Below, piece by piece: positions 23,035-33,758 of a DNA stretch of 64,000 bases. The notes under the pieces were generated by a model, which was not told the origin of the DNA, searched no databases, and worked only from the letters and a program-made list of their open reading frames with translations. Source of the DNA: Tilletia caries (lineage: Eukaryota; Basidiomycota; Exobasidiomycetes; Tilletiales; Tilletiaceae); NCBI GenBank assembly GCA_032718865.1, contig JALUTQ010000004.1, positions 1,922,001 through 1,986,000 on the forward strand, read 5' to 3'. The position numbers and the translations under genes were made by a program. The number at the start of each line of letters is the position of its first letter. Position 1 is the stretch's first letter.

Positions 23035-23961
23035 GGAAGGTGTCCCCTTCGCTCCGTCACATTTTCGGGCGATCGTCTCAGCATATGCGGCCGATGATCT
23101 CCTTGGATCTGGACTACGGCTTGCGCATCTGGATCTGTCCCGCCCGTTTTCGCTCTTCGTTTCCCATTTATGGGCTGCACGTTTGCATGCCAAAGCACTG
23201 CAACGGTCTTCAAACGGATATACCCTTCCACCCCCTTACTCTCATCGCTTCCCTCAACCCTCAAGAGCATAACCGACTCTTCCGGCCATCTATACTTCTC
23301 CTCGGACCGGCACTGTGGACATCTTTTTGGAATGCAGCGCCGGCCATGCTCGTTTCGATCGAAGCCAGGCTCGTACCGACGGACGTTCCTTCTACTTTTT
23401 CCTCCGCCATTTTGCAACCCAGTCTTGGACAATGCCTCTTCTTTTCACCTCACCCGGCCGTCGACATCAACCCTTCGTGTCCCCTCCCTTAATCGCCTTA
23501 GGACCGCCTGCGCGCCATGGGCACTGTGGGACTGTGGGAGATCGACGGGCCGTGGCTCGCTGCGACGCCGCCAGCATGGTTCGCATCACCATGCCTCACA
23601 GATATCCATACACATATACGCATCAACTTTACCCGCATGAGTGAGGGCGAGCGAGAGAGAGAGAGAGGAGCACGTGTTTGAACTGGGGGGGTTGGCTGTA
23701 TTTGCGGGCGCAATTCATAATCTCTGCTTTTTTCAGGTCTTGGCATTCATTACAGCTCCTTACGAAACCTGTGACCGGAATGAGACCGCTGTTTGCTGAT
23801 GCGGGTGGCCAGTGCAGGTCGAGAGAGTCGAGACCGCATTCCGAAATTTCTGAACTCCTGCTTCTCCTTACTCCCTACTCACTCCCTCAGTCACTCGTTC
23901 ACTCGCCCTCGCTCGAAGCTCGCCTCTCCCCGTCCCGCGCCGTACAGAGTCTTTCACAATA
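23035..23961. other. Intergenic between WHI2 and the Ca2+/H+ exchanger
   Basis: 927 bases, with a GA microsatellite at about 23648-23671. Open frames here are short and lack motifs; nothing else recognised. Confidence 0.5.
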
Positions 23962-25890
23962 ATGTGTGAGTTGTGCCGACAGACTGCTGGGTGCGTGTCT
24001 TCGAGCGTGAGACTGACTTGTCCTGCTGTCTTTCCGCGTCCCTCTTGGTGATGCGATACCAGCTTCAGAGACTACACCGCTGCTCAACTCGCGCGGCTTG
24101 CCCGTGAACGCAGCCGACTCGAACCACAGCCTGCCCATGCACCGAAGCTCCCACTCCTCCGCCCCCAACTTCGCCAAGTCCTTCTGGTGGCTCTTCACCT
24201 CATCATGGCTCAACGTGCTCATGGTCTTCATTCCTCTCGGCTTCCTTGCCGAGCACCTGCACTGGGGTGCCCTCATGATCTTCGTGTTCAATTTCCTCGC
24301 CATCGTTCCCCTCGCCAAGCTCCTTGGTGACTGCACAGAGCAGGTCAGCATCAAGCTCGGTCCCACCCTCGGCGCTCTCGCAAATGCCACCTTCGGAGTG
24401 AGTATCTTTCCATGGAATCCCAGATGTTTGCCCTTTCACTGCACTCGGCTGACTGTTTGAATCATTTCTGTTTCTGTGAATCAGAATGCCGTCGAGCTCA
24501 TTGTTGCCATTGTTGCCCTGACTCAAGGACAGCTTCGGTGAGTTATCTGTCTCCCCACTCCAGCACGCGTCGCGATATAGGCGCGTGCGCTTACACAAAC
24601 ATATACACATCTCTCTGACGCGTAAAATCTTCTCCGCCGCTTAGAATTGTCCAAACATCCTTGATCGTGAGCATAATCACAGTTAGCTCGGTCGTTCTGG
24701 ACAGAAATGCTGACATTTTAACCGAATTGACGTCCAAAGGGTTCCATCTTGAGCAACATTCTCCTCGTCCTCGGCATGTCCTTCATCGCCGGTGGATTGT
24801 ACCGCTCCGAGTCTGTATTCCAGCAGACCGCCGCCCAGGCCAGCGGGTCCATCATGACCCTCGGATGCATCACTGTCGTCATTCCCGCCGCCTACCAAGG
24901 CGCGCGTCGCTTTGCGGCCGTGATGGAGGGTGGCCACGAGGCTCTGCGTGTTCTCAAAGGCAAGGAGGATGCTGGTATCGAGGAGGGCTTGCTCTTCATC
25001 AGCCGAGGAACAGCCATCGTCCTGCTCGTCATCTACCTTCTCTACCTCGTCTTCCAGATCCGCACCCACTCGCACCTCTTCGAGGCCATTCCCAACGAAG
25101 ATGACGAGGAGGAGGCTGAGACTCCCAAGATGTCGCCCATCGCGTCCATCGTTGGTCTGCTACTTGTGACTGTCATCACCTCCTTCAACGCAGACTACCT
25201 CGTCGGCGCTATTGACGAGGTCGCCAAGAACTACGGCATTCCTAAAGCCTTTATTGGTATTGTATTGTTGCCTATTGTTGGAAACGCGGCGGAGCACGTA
25301 ACTGCGGTGAGTTTTCCTCGTTCCTGTTTGCATGTAGGATGCCCTCCCGAATCTGACATGAAATGGCTTCTTCCCAATTCCTTTCTTGTGCGCGCGTGCG
25401 TAGGTTGTGATGGCATACAAGGGCAAGATGGAGATCGCAGTTGGCGTCGCAGTCGGTTCTAGCATTCAAATCGCGTACGTACACGTTTTTGCCGCGGGCG
25501 GAGCATCGAATCTATGCTCGTGTTGCTCACCCTTTCCGGAGCTTTACTCTTCCTCAGTGTCGGTGTTATTCCCGCTCTCGTCATCGTCGGCTGGGCCATC
25601 GGTCAGCCTCTCACGGTGAGCATCCTTCTCGCGTTCCGCTACGATAAAATCCTTTCAATCCTCGTTGCTATTCGGATGACTGACTACGAGCCCACCTCGA
25701 CTCGTCCTTTCTGCCCTTGTGAACTTTTGTACCTCCGCAGCTCTACTTCCACTCCTTCGAGACCGTCGTTCTCGTTGCCTCGGTCATCCTCGTCAATGAG
25801 CTCATCCAAGACGGCAAGAGCAACTACTTGGAAGGCTGCGCACTTGTCGGCCTTTACATCGTCGCTGCCCTTGCTTTCTGGCAACAATGA
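23962..25890 (+). CDS. VCX1: Vacuolar Ca2+/H+ exchanger, CAX/Vcx1 family
   Basis: Eight exons: 23962-23965, 24063-24397, 24485-24537, 24645-24666, 24740-25306, 25404-25474, 25558-25615 and 25741-25890; total 1260 bases, 419 residues. The first exon is only ATGT and the fourth only 22 bases. Eleven or so membrane segments are evident, with the two signature repeats GNAVELIVAIVAL (c-1) and GNAAEHVTAV (c-2), an acidic loop EDDEEEAE between the halves, and SNILLVLGMSFIAGG. The protein moves Ca2+ into the vacuole in exchange for protons. The ATG was chosen because splicing at 23965/24063 gives MSSETTPLLN, a typical start for this family, with no in-frame alternative upstream. A CACTA-like MITE sits 370 bases downstream of the stop. 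Very likely correct. Confidence 0.93.
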
Positions 25891-26260
25891 TGGGTCGGGG
25901 CCTGGATCAAACCCTCAAACTCGTCGGGGGAACCACACATACTTTCCCCGCCGTCTCACACTCTCTCAAACCTCGCCTTTCTTTCCTCGTTCATACGATG
26001 CTTGCCGACCTCCACTGGAAATGCCAAAAGCCCGGTCCCTCCTTCTCTTTATCTCCCTGCAGGTTCGCTCTAAAAAACGACGCTTACCCCCAGATCTGTT
26101 TCTTCACCGCATGGTCGGCTCCATTGGCTTGTACATACATCATCGTTTCCCAATGACAGCAGGAGGGTCATCTAATTCTTTCGCGTCCTGGCTGACACGC
26201 TGACATGTGGGACCTCCTCATCCGTTTCATCGTCCAACTGTTACATCCATCACCAATCAC

Positions 26261-26909
26261 CATCACTGCTAGCAGGGGGGGTGTTTTAACGGGGTCAGAA
26301 GGTGCGCTAAAAAAATGTTTTACGCCGGTTTTAGGATTCGGTGTAAAACAGGGCGTTTTACACTTGTTTTACACTTTCTTAAAACAGGGTTGATTTGGGT
26401 GACTTTAGCACCCGTAAAATGCCATGCTAAAACGATGACGTAATGTCTGGATCGGGGTTAGTGCCCGCCTCGGTTGGAAGCCGTTCAGCTGTTCCTCCGC
26501 CCGAGAGTAAGTCACGTGCACTCTCTCGAGTCGTCCCTACCGCAAAAGTGAGCAAAGTGACTGAGGAAAAAAAGACGCAACAACGTCGTTTGAAGCAAAT
26601 TTTACGCAGGTACGACCATGGTAAGGGCACCCTCCCACCGCAAGGATGCGTGCGCTGGGGGCGAAGGGGTACAGGGGCTCCACTCTGTGCAGGACGGGGA
26701 ACGTACGAATGTCAAACGGGTGCCGCTCGTCAGGAAGAGGAGCTCTAATTAGGGTAACCATAAAACAGGCATGTTTTACACTGTTTTGCACCCTGGGTTT
26801 CGATGGCCTAAAATCGGGACAAAATGCAAAAATAATAATGTAGACATAACTCGCCTGTTTTATCGCTGTTCCACACAGCTTAAAACACCCCCCCCTGCTA
26901 GCAGTGCAT
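26261..26909. mobile_element. CACTA-like MITE, copy 1 (643 bp, 3-bp target duplication)
   Basis: Element 26264-26906 is bounded by inverted repeats beginning CACTGCTAGCAGGGGGG and continuing GTGTTTTAA, about 25 bp long. It is flanked on both sides by CAT (26261-26263, 26907-26909). CACT-starting termini and 3-bp duplications are the hallmark of the CACTA (CMC) superfamily. It is non-coding and rich in TTTTAC/GTAAAA motifs near the ends. An internal stretch near 26569-26606 closely matches one near 60338-60374 in the second copy (about 33 of 38 bases). Confidence 0.8.
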
Positions 26910-28231
26910 GTTCCCTCGCACACAGTTCGAACATGCACATGGTGTCAACCGTATGTCCGGAGCCTCGAGCCCCAAATAACTTCAGCACTTCAGCCTCTGT
27001 TTCGATGCTTCTATTCTGGACATTGTTTTATACAGTAAGCTGGTGATCCCGCTTGGGCCCTTCAGCGCTCCCGCCCTCCAGGTTCAGACATTGTGACCTT
27101 GTACGACGTCACCTGGACTCGTCCGTCGTCTTCAGGGAGGCCTCATCACATGACTATGAAGACGACGGACGAGTCCAAGTAGTGACAAGGACCGCGGACC
27201 GTGCAAGTATGTAGCATGATGCCCGGCCGGCTCACCTCTGACCGCTCGCTGCCCACCGCTCACTGCTGCAAAAGATAACGCAAACCAACCTTCAGCGAAC
27301 GACAATTATATGCTGCTGGTATCATAATGTACTACTTCGTGTGCTTACTGCTTCATCGGTTCATCGGTTCATTCGTTCATCGTTTATCCTGGACGCTCGA
27401 CTTGGCCGGCAGGGTGTGGACTGTGGACTGTGGTCTGTGTGGGGGGTTCCCCGCGCTCTTGTTCCCCGATCCCCACAAGCGCTTCGGGCAGCCTATTACG
27501 CAGTAAAACCAATGAAACACATGTTACATAGCCATGTAGATGCAGGACTGGTTCGGTGTTCGACTTGCGGCCGAACGTAAAACACCACTCGGGCTCGGTA
27601 CTCGGTCCTCCCCCACGGATCCCTTTATTATTCGCCTAACTCCCGTGTGGCAACGTTTCTTCTGACTAATATTACCAAACCATCTTCTATCTGCAGTCGG
27701 GAAATCGCTTCGGGCGCGGGCTGCCTCTGTCTGCGTTCCCGCCTGCTGGGCGCTGGCGGTTGTGCTTTGTGCCTTATTGTGGCCTGGGCCTGCTGCGGAG
27801 AATAAGGAAAAAGGACTGAGATACTGAGACGGTGCCGATTTCCGCAGGCACCTTGCCATTTCTGTTGCAACTCATCCAGCATCTAATTTCAGCCATCACC
27901 GGTCGCCCAAATCTTTGATAGAACCCACCTGTCTGACCGAGGTTGGCCTGCTCGGGCATCGAACAGGCACCCAACAGGCCATCGAACATGCACACACGGG
28001 CCACGGCCCAGCGCCCAAGCCACACTACTACAGACCGATTTCATTTTACAATTACAACAGCCTGTTCGACTTCCTCAAATAGCCAAGACCCAGCTCACAC
28101 CCCCATGCAGCTGTCCCCGTGTCCCCATCCCCTTCCGCGCGCTCATCTTTTCTTCCTTTCTCTTCTTCTCCCTCTTCCAAAGCATCAACATCAACAGAAA
28201 GCAGAGCGAACTCAACCACCTTGACTCCAAG
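26910..28231. other. Intergenic between CACTA-like MITE and hydroxylase gene
   Basis: Contains the palindrome described separately. Pyrimidine-rich sequence just before 28232 fits a 5' leader. No credible gene seen. Confidence 0.5.
27097..27191. repeat. Large interrupted palindrome with a perfect 21-bp core
   Basis: Bases 27114-27134 are the exact reverse complement of 27157-27177 (arm begins TGGACTCGTCCGTC), with a 22-base loop. Pairing continues outward with GTCAC/GTGAC (27108-27112 with 27182-27186) and CCTTGT/ACAAGG after small bulges. A transcript would fold into a long hairpin. Confidence 0.75.
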
Positions 28232-29738
28232 ATGACAGCAGACATCCAGGCCAAGCGGTGGTACACGGCCACCGACCGACCAAAGAAGTCGATGAAGGCA
28301 ACGTGGTACCATGAGAAGGAATGGTCCGAATGGAATTTTGCCCAGCGATTTCTGGTCACCATCGGAGCCATGCCACCCAAGAATGCGCCTAAGCCACCTT
28401 ACAAAGAAGCCACCGAGCCCGTCGGAGTCTTCACCGAGCTCGCGCAATGGGCACATTGGTTCCCTCTCGCGGCGATCGCACCAACGCTGCAATACATCTA
28501 CATGAAGACCACCGGCAAGACATGGTCGCCCATCACTGCGTACTTCATCTACGTGGCTTGCTTCATCGTCTTCGCGGTCAGTTCGGTTCAGCACTTCTAC
28601 CGGCTGGGCCTGAAGCATGGATACTTTGACAGCAAGCACAGCCGAGACGGAATTCCGGATCAGCAAAGCTACAAGGTGCTCTGGTCCGTGGTCGCCACCA
28701 TCGCAGTGAGTTTTTCGTTCTGCCCTCCCTGGCCGGGTTGCGTTCGTCTTTCGCGTCTTTCGCAGTATCCTGACCTTGCCCCTTCGTTCATTCTGTCGTC
28801 TCGCACAGCTTCGTCCGGTGGTCGGCTTCTACTTCTCGTACGACCGCAACGAGCTGCCCTGGATCTCGCCCTGGTTCCCACTCCAAGCTTTTGCCTACGC
28901 TACCACACTGGACCTCTTCTTCTACTGCTACCACCGCGGCATGCACGAGGTCCCCTTCCTGTGGAAATTTCACCAACGCCACCACGAGACGCACCACCCC
29001 AACTCGCTGCTCAGCCCTTTCGCGGATGCAGAGCAAGATGTGTTCGACATCCTCGTCATTCCGTGAGTTTTTCAGGAGACGGATCTCAGATTCCGATCTT
29101 TGCTGACTCATTCCGGGATTCGTTCTCATTTCCTGCCCGACAGCGTCCTTACATTCGCCACATTGCCTATGAACTTCCACACATTCTGGATCATCTCGGT
29201 ATGTTTGACCCATCCATATCGTTGTGCAGGGATTGCAATCATGTTCATCATCACTGACAACCTTTCCTGCTTCTGTCACATACAGCTCGGCATCCTGTAC
29301 ACAGAAGCCATGGGGCACTGTGGTGTCCGATTGTACCTGCCCACGCCTCTCACCGGCTACATTCTCCGCCCACTCGGTATGGACCTCGCGCTCGAGGACC
29401 ATGACATCCACCACCGACACGGATGGAAGGACCGTGGAGGAAACTACGGCAAGCAGACACGAGGTGAGTGACGCCATACCCCTCTTCACCTCTTTGAGGA
29501 GTTCGCGCGTTGTGAAGCTTGTACTGATCATCTTCTTCCCCTGGATTCGTTGTTCAGTATGGGACTTTATGTTCGGCACCATGCGGCCCCGGATCGAGAC
29601 GCAATGGAAGCAGGTCGACTGGAACAACAAGGTGAGTACAAGGACATGTACCAGGGGGTCATCCTTTCGGCTTCTCTCATAGCTCACTCCACGACGATCT
29701 GCCTGCTTGCACCGTCTTAGGTTCCTTTGTTCGATTGA
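28232..29738 (+). CDS. Membrane di-iron fatty acid hydroxylase / sterol desaturase family protein
   Basis: Six exons: 28232-28705, 28809-29062, 29144-29198, 29286-29463, 29558-29631 and 29721-29738, together 1053 bases and 350 residues; the last exon codes only VPLFD. The three histidine clusters of the family are present in order: HRGMH, HQRHHETHH and EDHDIHHRH, which together hold the two irons. Hydrophobic segments at about 85-105, 120-140 and around the His motifs indicate an ER membrane protein. The reaction would be O2- and electron-donor-dependent hydroxylation or desaturation of a lipid. Sequence alone does not separate sphingoid C4-hydroxylases, C-5 sterol desaturases and other members; length and the short tail fit the sphingolipid/alkyl group at least as well as ERG3. 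No operon-like context. Confidence 0.9.
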
Positions 29739-30932
29739 ATACCCAGGCCGGCAACCTCATCCTCGCCTTCCGTTCCTTTCCTTTCGCCAGCACTCCTTCA
29801 TCGCCGGCGTTGCGCTCGCACTCTTACCCGATTGCTGGACGCAACTCGGCCAGCTGCATAATTTCCTCTGAAAGTTCTTTGGGCTCTGGACACTCGACCA
29901 TACTTAACATCACGAAGGATAACGGCAGAGGCCTGCAAGGGCCGATCCGTCAATGTACCAAGATCACTTTTTAACTCTCCTTATTATAATTGATCTCTCT
30001 GGCATCGCTACCTCTACGTGTTGATGCCTGGTTTTGCGATGAAAGGTGAGGGAAACGAGCGGAAAGAGGGAGTTCACACGAGATGTAAGCATGGCCATGC
30101 ATCTTCTGCCCAAGGGCCGCTATGGATCGCCGTTCGAAGCCGAGCTCCACGAAATATACGGTAAACACCACTTTTGGATCAGGGGAGCAGGCGAGCAGGG
30201 ACGCAAAGGAGCGTCGGCGGCCGGGGTTCTCTTCCCAAATCTGCACTTTGCTGCTGGTCCCACCCTGATACATGTCCTCTGACGCTTACATTTATGTAGT
30301 AAGGCCCCCGGCTGTCCTCGACCTCATCGATCTCGCCCATGGGCCATGTGAGTATATGTGAGTGGTGAGGCGGATAACGCGGATAAAACTCGCAAGTGTC
30401 GCGACGATGAACCAGTGAGTTGAGGCGTTGAGGGAAAGCGTCAACGTCAAGCGTCAAGCAAGTGACCCGTGTAACAAGACCTACTTGCCCGCACCCAGTC
30501 TTACCTTGTAACTCCCTTCTGTGACCCTTCGAGGGCATCCTTCACCTTCCTTTGAGCACCCTTCTCTTGCAATACATCGATCAGTCAGTCATAAAGAAGT
30601 TAGTTGTTACACCCGTGCATTCTGCCCCGCACTCTGCCATCGGTGTCCAATAACCGGAGGCCTCCAGGCTCCCCGCTCCAGGGGCCAAGGCTGCACGTCG
30701 GTCTCAAGATGCATGAGCTGTGTACGAACTATCCGGTCTGGCAACCACATTCGCGCCGCTCCGAGGTGGATACAGCATATGAGGTCCGCTCACTCATATA
30801 TCCATCCTGTACTACTCCTGTACTTCTCCTGATTCCTGCTTCAAGATCTAACCACCTTTCCCGCACCTCCCACCTCTTGCTTCTGCTTGATCTTCCCTAC
30901 CTTGCGCTGAACAATCAGGAAGAACAACAAGC
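29739..30932. other. Intergenic upstream of the -SKL ligase
   Basis: 1.2 kb without recognisable coding sequence; open frames are short and unrelated to known families. Presumed 3' flank of the hydroxylase and promoter of the ligase. Confidence 0.5.
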
Positions 30933-33254
30933 ATGACGATCTACACGAGCAAGTATTCTCCGGTGGAGCACTTCCCTACCGACATGGACCTCTACTGTGA
31001 GTCTCTCTGATCGCTGCTTCGACTCCGCTCCCGCCCGGTGGTTGACGCGCTCACAACCCACCCAGCATTCATGTTCGAGTACTTCCCCAAGAATCGACCA
31101 GACCCGCGCGGCAAGCGGATCCCCCTCCTCATTGATGACGACACTGGTAAGAGTCTTACTCTCGAGGACATGCACGAACGCGTCGATCTACTGTCCTTGG
31201 GCATGGTCGAGCATCTCGGCGGCGGTCAGAACAGCATCGACAATTCGACTGTAGCCATCTTCAGCGCGAACACAATCGACTTCCCAATCATTCTTTGGGC
31301 CACCCATCGGCTGGGCGGCGTGGTTTCGGGCGCGAATCCCGGCTACACGGCCTCGGAGCTTAAGTATCAGCTCGAGGCAGCGGGCGCCAAGACGCTCTTT
31401 GTGGGCGAGGACCCTGTCTCGCTCAAGGCGGGCTTGGAAGCTGCTGAGAAGGCAGGAATTCCCAAGGACCGGATCGTGGTCATTCAGAGCGCGGCAACGA
31501 TGGCCAAGGGAGGCGCTGGCAAGGTCGATGGTCTTTGGACGGTGAGCATATCTTCCTTCTGTCCGTGCGGTAGTCGTGCAAGCTTCCTCTGACAAAAGGC
31601 AACTTCTTTCGATTTTATCATCATGCTCACCAGGTGAGCGCGCTCGTCGAAGCCGGGGCCAAGTTGCTTAAGAAGAAGGGCCGCGGCGCCCTCTCTTCGA
31701 CGCGTCGCAAGCTGAAGTCCAACGAAGGCAAGACCAAGCTGGCTTTCCTGTCCTTCAGCTCCGGAACCACCGGTCTGCCCAAGGGCGTCAAAATCTCGCA
31801 CAGCAACCCCATTGCTAATGTGCTCCAATATACTGCGTTCAGCGAAATTCCCAACAAGATAGGCGTGCGTGGGGACCGACACACTCCTGGAAGGGACGTC
31901 GCGCTCGGTGTCCTGCCTTGGTTCCACATCTATGGTGAGTGTTGCTCTTGAGTGCTGTCTCATACTTGCCTTCATCGGACGCAGCTCGACTGACACCGAG
32001 ACTTCTCCATTTGCTTACCCCAAGGACTGGTCGTAATCTTGCACGCGATGATGTGGCATGGTACGGCTGTGGTCGCCATTCCACGCTTCCGCGGCATCGT
32101 GCCCTTTTTGGACAGCGTCGTGAAGTACAAAATCTCCCACTGGTTCCTGGTACCTCCTATGGTAAGTCATCTGCAACCCTCCTCTCCCCTGCGTCCATGT
32201 GTTTCTCGAAAGACGTGCAGTGCTCTCACCCAGTTTTTCTTTCGCATTCTGCAGGTCGTGCTTTTCGTCAAAGACCCCGCGGCTGAGAAGTACATGGATC
32301 GACTACGCCAGATTGTGCGCTTCTGCATGGTTGGCGCCGCACCATTGTCCGATGAGCTGTCGCGTCAGTTCAATGCTAAGCTTCCCGGCCTTGACTTCGG
32401 ACAAGGTTACGGTATGACGGAGAGTGAGTTCCGATGTCGCCCGTTGGATTGCATTGATCCACAGCCGACCCTGACACCCCGAGATTTCTCATCCTCTCTA
32501 AGCATCGACGATTGTCACTCTGCATGCGAAGAATCAGAAGCCAGCCTACGGTTCCTGTGGACGCATCATTTCAAACACCGAAGTCCGGATCGTAAAGCCA
32601 GATGGCAAAGACGCGGGCAAGGGGGAGAGTGGTGAATTGTGGATACGCGGACCTCAGATCACGCTCGGATACCTGAACAATGAGAAGGCGACACAGGAAA
32701 TGTGGATGGAGGGCGGCTGGCTGCGGACTGGGGACGAGACCATGATCGATGATGAAGGTGATCTTTACATCGTAGACCGGTACGTATCATCCCTGTGCGC
32801 CTGTTGGGTGATTCATGGCTGCTGACTTAGGCTGCAACGTCCCGACCGCATCTTTCGAAACAGGCTCAAGGAGCTCATCAAGGTCAAGGGCTTCCAAGTA
32901 CCTCCTGCAGAATTGGAGGGTCTGCTGCTCGACATGCCCGATGTGGGCGATGTAGGAGTCGTGGGCATCCCCGACGACGCCGCGGGCGAGCTTCCGATCG
33001 CCTTCATCAGCCTCAGCGCCGAAGCCAAGAAACGAGTCTCTTCAGGTGGTGATGCGGAGGCGACCAAGGTCAAAGAAGCGGTCAAGAAATTCGTGATGGA
33101 CAACAAGGTCAAGTACAAGTGGCTTGCGGGAGTCCAGATCATCGAGACGATTCCCAAAACGGCCTCGGGCAAGATTTTGCGGCGGGACCTGAGGACGCTA
33201 GCGAAGGGGATGAAGCCTGACCCTAAGGTGCGGGAGGCCGTGTCGAAGCTCTGA
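30933..33254 (+). CDS. Acyl-CoA ligase (4CL-like), peroxisomal, C-terminal -SKL
   Basis: ANL-superfamily ligase. Seven exons, 30933-30996, 31066-31541, 31634-31934, 32025-32161, 32255-32423, 32503-32779 and 32864-33254, give 604 residues. Motifs: SFSSGTTGLPKG near 221-231 (ATP loop), PWFHIYG, GQGYGMTE near 375-382, GGWLRTGDE, YIVDR, LKELIKVKGFQV, and PKTASGKILRR holding the C-terminal catalytic Lys near residue 578. The last three residues, SKL, are the canonical type 1 peroxisomal signal, so the enzyme probably activates a fatty or aromatic acid inside peroxisomes. Exon lengths equal those of the frameshifted paralog at 7497-9794 apart from one base, and the two run in opposite directions 21 kb apart, implying a duplication with inversion. 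It is the intact member of the pair. Substrate unknown. Confidence 0.94.
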
Positions 33255-33758
33255 GAGGGGAGGGGGAGAGATGATAGGATTGCCCGTTTGGTTGCCGGGG
33301 TCAATATTTCCATCGCAACAGTATGTGTCTTGATGTGCTGGCTGATCTCGCCTGAAGTAGTCTTGGGGAGCCAGACGACACGATGAGGAGGAGGAGGAGG
33401 AGGAGGGGAAGCCCATGAGGAGACCCAAAAGGCCAGAAGTACCAACTCTGCCCGTCAGGCGTCTTGACACTTGAGCAGCGTGGGGGAAGAAAGGATGGGC
33501 TATACATATGTACTGAGGCCGTTGTGTGGGGCTCGGAGGAAGCTTCTGACACTCTCGGGCTCTCGGCCCGACAAGAAATCCTGGTCGTCTGACTTGACTC
33601 GAGAAAAAAGTATATAAAGGCGACTTCCCCAAGCAGCGCTATCACCTCCCGCTCAACTACGAAACACTCTCCATCCCGCGCAAACAGACAGCCGCACGCG
33701 ACTGCGCATCAATCCCGCACAGAACTTCCACCTCGCCATCCGATACATTAATCCTACC
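33255..33758. other. Intergenic between ligase and TFIIS
   Basis: 504 bases with a GAG/GGA-rich tract at about 33380-33405 and a TATA-like box before TFIIS. Nothing else noted. Confidence 0.5.
33611..33618 (+). promoter_or_regulatory. Putative TATA box of the TFIIS gene
   Basis: TATATAAA about 140 bases upstream of the start codon at 33759, on the same strand. Sequence match only. Confidence 0.4.

Noticed and set aside
26271..26900. First MITE read as a Tc1/mariner (TA) or hAT element
   Set aside because: CTGCTAGCAG at the ends is palindromic and misleading; the ends extend to CACTGC with CAT duplications, and the second copy independently shows a CACTGC end with GCT duplications.
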